A stretch of DNA of 64,000 nucleotides, from positions 34,238,753-34,302,752 of the forward strand of contig NC_068349.1 of NCBI RefSeq assembly GCF_014633365.1, read 5' to 3'. Shown here in pieces: positions 21,330 to 31,605 of this stretch. The notes beneath the pieces were generated by a model, which had not been told where the DNA came from, did no database searches, and saw nothing but the letters and a program-made list of their open reading frames with translations. How positions within the stretch are numbered: position 1 is the stretch's first letter; every line of letters starts with the position of its first letter. Origin of the DNA: Diospyros lotus (lineage: Eukaryota > Streptophyta > Magnoliopsida > Ericales > Ebenaceae). The translations under genes and the position numbers were made by a program.

Positions 21330-23475
21330 GTGAAAAATAATGACTTTGTTGTGATATATACATTTGGGTTTACCCAAATAACATTAAAAGACATTATTTT
21401 AGTGGTAATGGAATATATTAATTTGAAGAAAAATCAAGAAAAATAAAAAAAAATCATTTTCGGGCTTCGTGGGCAACAAAGCCCGATGGCCGGGTTTCGT
21501 GGGCCACAAAACCCGATGGCCGGGTTTTGGTGGCCCACAAAGCCCGATTTTTTTTTTTTTTTTTTTTTTTTGGCAATTGAATTTTTTTTGAAGTTTCCCA
21601 CTAGTATAGTCTCAAATAACAGTGATTGTTAAGAAATTACACTCTAAGTTTTGAGCAAGTTTATTATCATAGCGTTATTATCTTGCTTTGTCCAATATTA
21701 TTAGAAGCAATTGATCATGTGTTGGTTGTGTTGATGGTGGATGGACATCCTCACACAAAGTGAAAAATAATGACTTTGTTGTGATATATACATTTGGGTT
21801 CACCCAAATAACATTAAAAGACATCATTTTAGTGATAATGGAATATATTAATTTGAAGAAAAATCAAGAAAAATAAAAAAAATCATTTTCGGGCTTTGTG
21901 GGCCACAAAGCCCGATGGCCGGGTTTCGTGGGCCACAAAACCCGATGGCCGGGTTTCGTTGGCCACAAAACCCGATGGCCGGGTTTTGGTGGCCCACAAA
22001 GCCCGATTTTTTTTTTTTTTTTTTTTTTGCAATTGATTTTTTTTTTAAGTTTCCCACTAGTATAGTCTCAAACAACAGTGATTGTTAAGAAATTACACTC
22101 TAAGTTTTGAGCAAGTTTATTATCATAGCGTTATTATCTTGCTTTGTCCAATATTATTAGAAGTAATTGATCATGTGTTGGTTGTGTTGATGGTGGATGG
22201 ACATCCTCACACAAAGTGAAAAATAATGACTTTGTTGTGATATACACATTTGGGTTCACCCAAATAACATTAAAAGACATCATTTTAGTGATAATGGAAT
22301 ATATTAATTTGAAGAAAAATCAAGAAAAATAAAAAAAAATCATTTTCGGGCTTCGTGGGCCACAAAGCCTGATGGCCGGGTTTCGTGGGCCACAAAACCC
22401 GATGGCCGGGTTTCGTTGGCCACAAAACCTGATGGCCGGGTTTTAGTGGCCCACAAAGCCCGATTTTTTTTTTTTTTTTTTTTTTTTTTTTGCAATTGAA
22501 TTTTTTTTGAAGTTTCCCACTAGTATAGTCTCAAATAACAGTGATTATTAAGAAATTATACTCTAAGTTTTGAGCAAGTTTATTATCATGGCGTTATTAT
22601 CTTGCTTTGTCCAATATTATTAGAAGCAATTGATCATGTGTTGGTTGTGTTGATGGTGGATGGACATCCTCACACAAAGTGAAAAATAATGACTTTGTTG
22701 TGATATATACATTTGGGTTCACCCAAATAACATTAAAAGACATCATTTTAGTGGTAATGGAATATATTAATTTGAAGAAAAATCAAGAAAAATAAAAAAA
22801 ATCATTTTCAGGCTTCGTGGGCCACAAAGCCCGATGGCCGGGTTTCGTGGGCCACAAAACCCGATGGCCGGGTTTCGTTGGCCACAAAACCCGATGGCCG
22901 GGTTTTGGTGGCCCACAAAGCCTGATTTTTTTTTTTTTTTTGCAATTGAATTTTTTTTGAAGTTTCCCACTAGTATAGTCTCAAATAACAGTGATTGTTA
23001 AGAAATTACACTCTAAGTTTTGAGCAAGTTTATTATCATAGCGTTATTATCTTGCTTTGTCCAATATTATTAGAAGCAATTGATCATATGTTGGTTGTGT
23101 TGATGGTGGATGGACATCCTCACACAAAGTGAAAAATAATGACTTTGTTGTGATATATACATTTGGGTTCACCCAAATAACATTAAAAGACATCATTTTA
23201 GTGGTAATAGAATATATTAATTTGAAGAAAAATCAAGAAAAATAAAAAAAAAATCATTTTCGGGCTTCGTGGGCCACAAAGCCCGATGGCCGGGTTTCGT
23301 GGGCCACAAAACCCGATGGCCGGGTTTCGTTGGCCACAAAACCCGATGGCCGAGTTTTGGTGGCCCACAAAGCCCGATTTTTTTTTTTTTTTTTGCAATT
23401 GAATTTTTTTTGAAGTTTCCCACTAGTATAGTCTCAAATAACAGTGATTGTTAAGAAATTACACTCTAATTTTTT
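21330..23475 (+). repeat. Five-copy tandem array, unit about 430-463 bp
   Basis: Units begin with GTGAAAAATAATGACTTTG at 21330, 21760, 22216, 22679 and 23129; the fifth is partial and ends near 23475. Each unit holds a palindrome-rich block built from GGGCTTCGTGGGCCACAAAG variants, a poly-T run of variable length, and a conserved AT-rich part. Length differences come mainly from the T-run and the number of palindrome sub-repeats (three or four). The block gives false open frames. It lies between the two convergent MULE genes. Confidence 0.95.
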
Positions 23476-23883
23476 AGCAAGTTTATCATTGCATCATTTT
23501 GGTGCTATTGAAACTGCATTATATACTCAGTTCTTTGCTCAACAACATACTACAACACAAACTGTCAATTAAATTAATTATTATGAGTTTAGATGAAGGA
23601 AATTGAAAGATTACAAATATAAATAAATCTCAATTTCAAATATTAATGTAAAAAATAATATTCATTTCTGAACCCCCGACAAAAAGATATTTGATTGATG
23701 TTGTCATCCTTTTTGTATCGTGCCAGTGATTTTTGAGCATTGCTGAAACACAAAGGATATATATGGTCAGTAAAAATTCCATTAACACTTTGCGAGTAAA
23801 AAACATTTTTTTTTTCACAAACGATCTAACAACTATTGATAACATATGTGATAACATTATATCATACCTGAATGAGTTAATGT
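23476..23883. other. MULE spacer between array and MURA stop
   Basis: AT-rich, probably containing the MURA 3' UTR on the minus strand. Nothing else is recognisable. Confidence 0.5.
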
Positions 23884-26527
23884 CTATTGATTGTTTTCAT
23901 CATTGACAATATTATCATCACCTGGAATTGACAACTGTATAGGGCACCGACGACGAGTGTGTCCAGTCTCTTTGCAAATGCTGCATTTCCAGCTTGCCCT
24001 TGCAGAGGCCCTAGCAGCGTCCCTGGATTCTGAAGTAGTGGCTGTGCTCGACTCTCCAATGGAGGAAGTCCATTCATTAGGGCAACCAAGACTGTTGTGT
24101 CCTAGTTCACCGCATTTTCCACATTTTTTTTTTCGACGAGCTTCCCCCATGGAAGGAATCCGACCATTTCTCGGTCTACCCGGTTGTCGTCTTTGCACAG
24201 GTGGGAGTATAACTATCTGTCTGACGTACGCTGGAAGAACCCAAGCGGCCTTGTTAGGGAGAGGATTGATGGGAAGTGCATATACGCGTCTGACCCAATC
24301 TGCAGTGTAATATGAATGGCAAAGCATATGGTAGTGCACCCTCATGAAACTGTCGCATAAGGCAAAGAAACACATAGTGTTAACATATCACACTAAATTA
24401 CGAACATAATACGCAAATAAAAGTCAAACCATGATACCTGCTAGCAGCAATTACATGAAGACATGGCATTTGATCAATGTCCCACTTGCGACAACTGCAT
24501 GTACTCGCAACAATGTCAACTATCCCATCGCCTTCCTTTGCATGTTGCATGAGGTATTTGTTCCCTTGTATTATAGGAACTACACGACATCCTCGGTCTA
24601 ATGTTTTGGCATGCGCCAAGTTAACATGTGCCACTGCAGCGGAGGTCACAATGGTTTCGAGTCTGGCAGCTGCAGCACGTCTATCACTAAACCATTTCTG
24701 AAGCATATGTCTCAAAAATTCATGTGCACTTGTTATAGGCAACCGACGTGCTTTCATCATGCATTTATTGAGAGACTCGGCAATGTTGGTGGTCATCATG
24801 GAATATCTTCTTCTTGGACAATATGCACGTGACCACTTTTTCGGTCTTGCTTCCATCAATGTCAAATGAGTCTGAGGATGCATCCATTGTATTTCTGCCA
24901 AGTATGTATCACACTCTATTGTGGTGTAACTGTATGCTGCAAGGTAGAATGCAGTCATCACATCTTTTCGCTGTCTACAACGTTTCTTCAAGTTTTGCTT
25001 AAGGTGGAAGAAACAAAAGACATGTGGGACAGAAGGGAAGACATGACTCATCGCATTCGCAATGCTTTGGTGACGATCAGAAACAATGACTAAATCTTCT
25101 CGCACTTCGATAGCCTCTCTCAATTTCGTCAAAAACCATATCCATGATCTGTCAGACTCACCATCTCCAAATCCAAAAGCGATGGGATAAATCATTTCCT
25201 CCCCATCTTTGCAAGTTGCAACGAATATCACCCCTTTGTGTTCACCTTTCAAATGTGTGGCATCAACGGCAACAACCGGTCTTATGTAAGACCGAAAACC
25301 ATGAAGGCAAGCTCCGAGTGCAAAAAATGAATATAAAAAATAATTATTTTCATCTGTCTCTATTGCCGTGATACTGCCAGGATTTGTTTCTTTTAACATG
25401 TGAAAATATGAGGGTAGTTGCTGATATGATTCATCTGGATTACCATAAGTAAGTCTCTTTGCATGTTGTAAAGACCTCCAAGCTTTAGTGTACATAATCT
25501 GCACACCATGTTGTTCCAGCAACTCCCCCATTAGCATTCTAGGTGTATATTCACTACTCGCCACTCTTTCAGAAAACAAACTTCCGATGACAATAGCTTT
25601 CACACTTCGAAAATGTGAATCGTATACGTCCGGAGTACACGTGTGACTCGGCATAAATTTCACCACATGCCAAAACGAACAACCAGGTCTACATCTTGCA
25701 CGAAGCATAAATTTGTAGTTCACATCCTTGCAACCAGCCTCAAATCGAATTGTGCACGAACGTCTGACTCGATAATCCATCTTCACATCAACACAATATT
25801 GTCCAAATGCCAAAATTAGTTCCTGTTTACTTTTAAAGAGTGCACCCATGTGTAAAAGATCACCTTGGTATGGAATAGACACTTCAGGTCTTGTTTCCTC
25901 AATTGCATAATTTTCTACACCAGGAACGATCCAGTTTCTTTGTAAATGGTTGTCCTCAAATTGTGAACCTGAAAATCTTACTTCTGGGTACTCCGGACTC
26001 ACTTCTCTTTCATCACCACCATCATCACTATTATCACCATCGCTATCGTCACTATTATTATCAGTTTCATTATCACAATCATCATCCGTATGTGGAGCGT
26101 CATCTGACAAACCACCCATACCATATGTACCAAAATCATCATTTTGCAGTGGACTACGTGCGAATGTAAATGGAACGGCACCTGAATCTTGATTACCACC
26201 ACTACGTAGGTTACAAACTCCAATATCTTTACAAATCATATCAACATACATCACTTTATATTTTCTGTCATCGCACATAATAAACCTGACACCGTAGTCG
26301 TCCTTGATAGGGAACTTGGTAGCTGGAAGTTCGCTTGAGTGTTCCGTTACAAAATGAATGGTGATGTCGTACCTTGTTTTATCAATTCCCGTTACTGTGT
26401 ACACAATCTCAACCAATTGAGTAAAAGTCGTATTTTTGTAGATTCCCGCACACATCCTATTACCCCCAATATACTTATTATCATTCCATTCCCCGTTCCA
26501 CACGATGACCAACTGCACTAAATCCAT
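23884..26527 (-). CDS. MURA-type Mutator transposase, two exons
   Basis: Catalyses cut-and-paste transposition by binding the element's terminal repeats. Exons 26527-24438 and 24349-23884 are separated by an 88-bp GT/AG intron, giving about 851 residues with no stop. Residues visible: N-terminal PB1-like or DUF segment (1-95); acidic linker (~145-180); MuDR DNA-binding region (FKSKQELILAFGQYC from 231; Cys/His cluster to ~297); DDE catalytic core with D422 (VVAVDATHLKG), D484 (IVSDRHQSI), the C..H motif CFFH at 505-508 and E584 (NIAESLN); SWIM zinc finger C677, C679, C689, H691. Exon 2 adds two CX2CX4HX4C zinc knuckles (CGKCGELGHNSLGC and CSICKETGHTRRRC), seen in many plant MULE transposases. 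It runs towards the Ulp1 gene. All key residues are present, so it may be functional. Confidence 0.96.
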
Positions 26528-27703
26528 TGCTGCAAGATTGAAAGGAGTAAAAAATTAGTCTCACCATTACCATGGATGCAACGGACCCACACACACCCAA
26601 ATCGGGTTCATTTCCTTATTAAACCAAGTCATAACTATAAGTAAGTAAGTTTATTTGCTTTTTGAGATTTGTATTTTATTTTCTTTTTCTAAAGAGATGA
26701 TTTGTACAATTAAACATGATTTTTGACTTATAAACTAACAACCAAGTTATGATAATTTTTCATATGTAATTTAAGAAAAATATTTAAAAATTTTATGAAA
26801 AACATTGGAGGATTTTAAACATAACACATTTAGGCACAAATGCTTAAAAAGTTAAATTTTGTTAAATAATATGATAAAATTAAATATATTATATTAAATT
26901 ATATTATTTTACTCATATATAATATTAAATTATTTAACAAAATACTCATATTATTTTAAAAAATAATATATATAAAAACCATATCAGGTTTGTAGGCAAC
27001 AAAAATCATAATGCCTACAAAAATCATAATCGGGCTTAGTGGGGGAACAAAGCCCGATAGGGCTTTGTGGGGGAACGAAGCCCTATCGGGCTTAGTGTGG
27101 GAACAAAGCCCGATCGGGCTTCGTTCCCCCACAAAGCCCGATCGGGCTTCGTTCCCCCACAAAGCCCTATCAGGCTTTGTTCCAAAACTAAGCCCGATCA
27201 ACTGTTATCGCCCACAAAACCCATAAAGGATGTGCAATTTTGAATTTTTTTTTTTTCACCCGAATTAGAGCAGATTTGGAATGATATCTATCAAAATATG
27301 TTCTGCTCACAACTACAATCATTCTACACAACCTTAATAAGCAATGTGAACACAAAAATTATTTTAAAAAAAAAAAAAAATACAAATCGAATAGATACCT
27401 TGAGATATTGGGTGAAATTATTTGTTGGAGAGAAAGAAACTTATTGAATGAGACTTCAGTGAGGTCGCTGCAATTGATAAAGAAGATTGAATGACCCAAC
27501 AAGCAAAAAGATTGAATGTATGAAGAATGACTGAGTTTGGATAGTTTGACAATGGAGAGAAAGAGAGTAACGTGAATGTGGGAAGAGGAGAGAGAAGAAA
27601 GGTTATATGAAAGAGATAAGGATATTTTGGTAAATGAGGCTAAGGACAGTAGGGTTTTCTATTTTAAAATCTCATTAAGGGTATTTTTGGTATTTTACAT
27701 AAA
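26528..27703. other. MURA upstream region inside the MULE
   Basis: The presumed promoter and leader of MURA: AT-rich (26640-26990), then the palindromic cluster at 27025-27205, then purine-rich DNA (27400-27620) and the right terminal repeat. No extra gene is seen. Confidence 0.5.
27025..27205. repeat. CGGGCTTCGT palindromic cluster, right (upstream of MURA)
   Basis: About ten copies of GGGCTT(C/T)GT or its complement in alternating orientation, with the spacer GGGGGAAC/GTTCCCCC. It forms long hairpins. It mirrors the cluster near the left end. Confidence 0.75.
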
Positions 27704-27815
27704 AGTGGCTATAGAGTGTAATTAGTTTGTTTGAATAGTTAAAAACATTTTTTTTCTGTGAAAAGTACAAAAAAGATTTTATACATTTGACTTTGGTCAA
27801 ATATGAATTCATCCC
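27704..27815 (-). repeat. MULE right terminal inverted repeat
   Basis: On the minus strand it begins GGGATGAATTC and contains CAAATGTATAAAAT, then TTCAAACAAACTAATTACA and TATAGCCACT, in the same order as the left repeat. Confidence 0.85.
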
Positions 27816-27824
27816 TAAATATAA
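27816..27824. repeat. 9-bp target site duplication, right copy
   Basis: TAAATATAA, identical to 16601-16609. Confidence 0.9.
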
Positions 27825-28918
27825 TGGTTATACATGTGAAGGTTAATCCGATGAAACTATTTATCTGACTTCATTTCCATGGTGATTTAAACGCAAGAAT
27901 TAGATTTCAATTTTAGTTTGAAGTGTTTAATTTCGAATAAAATAATTAAAATTCTGATTTTATTGGAATCATCAAAGTCATAAAATTAAAATTTTAATTT
28001 AATTACAATCAGTCCCAAACAAAAAAGTTTTGGGCTGTCAAATTCAAGGATATGGGCCGCCGGCCCAGATATATTGGGCTTTTGAAGACCAGTCCATTGA
28101 TGCTAAAGGTTGCCAACCATGGCTATTTTCTATGAAAAATAATATTCTTGTATAATTTTTAATAAAAAAATTATAAAAATAAGAAAATGGTGATATTTTA
28201 ACAATTTCAAGTTATTTTTTTATGGGTATTTTAATTTTCAATGTACGGCCATGAAATAAATACATCCATTTATACCGAAATCTTGTATAAGTTCTGACAC
28301 GATCAAGATTTTACACCAATAAAATTTGTTAAATTTGAGTTGCAGTTAATTCGATTTTGATCTCCTTCCTTAGTATTCCTTAGTATCCGCTCAAATCAAC
28401 TTGCAAACACAATATAAGGTGAATTATTTGGACGACCTCTTAAGTTAGTCTTCGATAATTAAGTCAAACAAAAAAAAAAAGTGAAATAAGTGCAATAAAA
28501 GTTGTAGAGAGAGAAAGTGTAAGAATTGATTTGTTTAGAAAAAGATCAAAATAAATAAAAAGAAAGAAATTTAACCTTTTTTTAATTTTAGATTAATTTT
28601 TTTCAATAATTACATTAACTTTATGGGAAATGTTACTCCCACTACACTGTTGTGCAACAGTGGAGTGGAAGTAATAAGGCCTCAACTTATTATTTAATTT
28701 CAATAATGAAATAATATTACTCTCATTAATAATTTATATTAATAATAATGTGGCAAACTAATTTTAGATTGGTTGAATAGTTAGATGGCAAGTCAGATAC
28801 TCTTCTAGGTCATATGTCGTCCCCTTTAAATTTTTGTTTGAGTTTCAATAAATTCACGATAATAAAACAATTGAGGTGACAATGCAAGGTCTTTAAGACC
28901 TTGTCATTGTCAAACAAC
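27825..28918. other. AT-rich intergenic DNA
   Basis: No coding frame. A small island at 28025-28090 has TTGGGC and GGGCCGCCGGCCC motifs. A near-perfect stem-loop (CCACTACACTGTTG / CAACAGTGGAGTGG) lies at about 28637-28667. Neither is tied to a known feature. Confidence 0.5.
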
Positions 28919-29488
28919 TAGAATTGTAAATGAGTTGAATAGTAGTTTGGTATTTAATCTAACATAAACTTGTTTGAGTTCATTAGTTAAAATAAATGAT
29001 TTGAACTTGAGTATAATTTTGAATCTCGATTTATAAACAAGTCAAACTTGATTTCAATAAATCTCGATCCGTTAAAACTCGTGAACATATTTGATTAAAG
29101 ATTTATGAGTACTAATAGACTCGATTAGATTATCATAAATATGCTTAATTAGAAGTTTATAAATAGTTCATGAATAAGTTCGTTTATAAATATATTAATT
29201 AATATATAATTATCAAATTTTAAATTAGTATATATATATATTAATTTAATCATTTAACATATATAATATATGTATATATAATAAAGCAAAATAGAAAATT
29301 AGATTTAAGTAAAATAATAGGTTATGGCAAGCCTAATCTTGACCTCGCCAATAAGTGTTCGAGCTCGTGTCAAGTTTGAGTCTGAACTCAACTCATCAAC
29401 CGTTTAACGAGTCAAGAACGAGCTTTGGCTCGTGAGTCGAGTCTGAGTTCAACAAAGCTTGACTCAATTCGGCTCAATTGCAACTCTA
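28919..29488. mobile_element. Non-autonomous hAT element
   Basis: The terminal inverted repeats are TAGAATTGTAAATGAG and TAGAGTTGCAATTGAG, of the TAGRGTTGCAA type. The 8-bp flanks CAAACAAC (28911-28918) and CAATCAAC (29489-29496) differ at one base. The interior has subterminal GAGCTCG and GAGTTCAA motifs in opposite orientations near the ends. No transposase is encoded. Confidence 0.85.
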
Positions 29489-31605
29489 CAATCAACAACT
29501 AATTCTTGTTAGCACATTTAGACAAATACAACATCCTATACGAGGTTTGAAATGTTTAAAGGGTGGTACAATTTTTCAAACTTGCTTCCTAAAGCTCAGT
29601 ATTTGGACAAACGAAGTAGGGGAGCATCTATTGTGATTAGAATTGAACACCAATTATAATTAAGATGTGAGCAAGATGGGTATGTCTAATAAGACTTACT
29701 TATCAATTCAAAGAAATATATAAAAGGCCCATTTGAAGTTGATTTAATATTTTGGTTAGTTTGCTAGCTGGAATTAGGCCTAATAAAATGAAAATTTAAG
29801 TAACACATGTTTGGTTGACACTTGAGAATGGATTTCTCATTTCATATGATTTGTGGGAATGGACATCCCTTAAAAAATTGGATGAAATGCTTCTGAATAC
29901 ATTTTAAACTTTTATCTAATTTTGTATATTTATATAGCGTTTGTTAAAATAAGTAAGATAAGATTAGAATGTTTTTCGGATCAAAATAAAATTAGATAGT
30001 ATTTTAAATTTTTTATCAAACTATTTGTTAAATTTTTTAAAATGTACTAGAAGACATATACATCATTTTTTCTTATCTATAAAGAGTAAGATAAATTTAT
30101 TTAAAGAGGGAAAGATAAATTTATTTGAAAAAATTTAGATAAAAAGCCACGAAAGTTCTTTTCTAATGATCGCTAGATAAATTAACAAATACAATGAAAA
30201 CACTTTTGTTTAAAATATTTTCTATATTTCACTCTTTTTTTTTATCTATATCTTAATTAACAAACACTACCTTAATGTGTGCATTTACAAATAATTTATA
30301 TATAAAAAATTATTTAATTATATAAAATTATATATATACTTTACTTCTTCTCTCTTAAGTTAATTTTCATTCAATTTATTAAATTATATGTGTTTTTTAG
30401 CTCTTTAATTATAATAAATCTCTCTCATACACACACATTAAAGGTGTGCTCGTGTGATGCACGTGTAAATAAAAAACTAACAAATTCGATGAATGTCCAT
30501 CGAGTAGCGAATGATATTTAGTTATAGTTTAGTTTTTATATTTTAGGCAAAACTAAGATGAAGATAGGTTTTAATTAGTGTAGTAGTAAAATCAAATTAG
30601 TTATAAGTTAGAGATCATGAGTTTAAATCTTATTGATATAGTTTACTTTTGTTTTTTAAGACAATATATATAGATGGTATTTTAAAAATTCACTTTATTA
30701 ACAAAGCTTCTTAATACCAAATTGTCATGTTTATTTATATAATAGTATAAATATATATAATTTTTTTCTCCTTTCTTTTTTCTTTTTCTTCTTATTCTTC
30801 CATAATTCTCTCCGTTGCCTCCAATTCATTAATCGATTTTTCTAACATCTCTCTTTCATTGATAATCTCAATTTTCCCCTTATTTTGATCATTCTTTTCT
30901 TAGATTTCTCACTCAAATTCTCAAAATTAACCAAAGATGCCATTAATTTGTGTTTCTAACTTGTCTTGATTGAAAACCCCTTTATAGCCAAACTCCATCA
31001 TTTCCATTGCTAACGAACACCAATCTACTTCTCTAGTTAGGCCATAGGCCCACCTACCTCTAGATCCTAGCTCTAATGTTTTTCATCGACCCTCAATTTA
31101 TGATCTGGTATCGGCAAATTTTGATGGTGTAATAGTTTAATTTTCAAATTTTCTAAAATTTACACCCAACCCTTCGGTTTTGATCATCTCTTTTTAACTA
31201 TTTTCTTTAAGCCTCGTATTTATCAAATTGTACTAGTGCCTCTAGTTATTGGTTTATGGTCCTAAGTGAAAATAAAATCCCTCCTATAACTTTATAACTT
31301 TTGAAAAATTGCACTTTTCCTCTTATATTTTATAAAACTTCTTAACTAAAGCCCTTTCAAGTTCACCATAATGCATGCCCTTAATGTTAAAAATTAAATG
31401 GTTTGGGCCCCATCTATAAATTTTCCTTTAAAAAATGATTAATTATATTTCTTAAAATTCTCAAATATTACATAACATGTGATCTTTTAGCACGATCTTA
31501 AGGTTATTTCTCAATTCATAGTATCAAGGATTTCATTTTTTGTCCATCTCACTTTCAACCTTGCAATAATAGTCAAGGGTTTGTCCTTTGACTTGTGGCC
31601 ATGAG
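29489..31605. other. AT-rich intergenic DNA with a possible MITE
   Basis: No coding frame. 29937-30268 has facing ends of the type GTGTTTGTTAATTAAGATA and GCGTTTGTTAAAATAAG, and similar ends recur near 62335. That suggests a small inverted-repeat family, but no target duplication is clear. 30760-31600 is pyrimidine-rich and unassigned. Confidence 0.4.

Larger units (their letters stand above)
16610..27815. mobile_element. Complete Mutator-like element (MULE) carrying MURA and a DUF1985/Ulp1 gene
   Basis: An 11,206-bp element bounded by a perfect 9-bp target duplication, TAAATATAA, at 16601-16609 and 27816-27824, the duplication size typical of Mutator. The terminal inverted repeats are about 112 bp and imperfect. 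It holds two convergent genes: a multi-exon DUF1985/Ulp1 protease gene on plus and a MURA transposase on minus. Ulp1-carrying MULEs are known as the Kaonashi type in Arabidopsis and CUMULE in melon, and this belongs to that general class. Intergenic space between the genes contains a five-unit tandem array. The transposase reads as intact, while the passenger gene has one internal stop. Terminal repeats have diverged, so transposition was not very recent. Confidence 0.95.

Noticed and set aside
21848..23454. Repeated small proteins of the type GFVGHQNPAIGFCG on both strands
   Set aside because: They come from the palindromic block of the tandem array and appear in every unit and strand.
21330..23475. 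CRISPR-like regular repeats
   Set aside because: Unit length is over 400 bp, there are no unique spacers, and the setting is a plant transposon.
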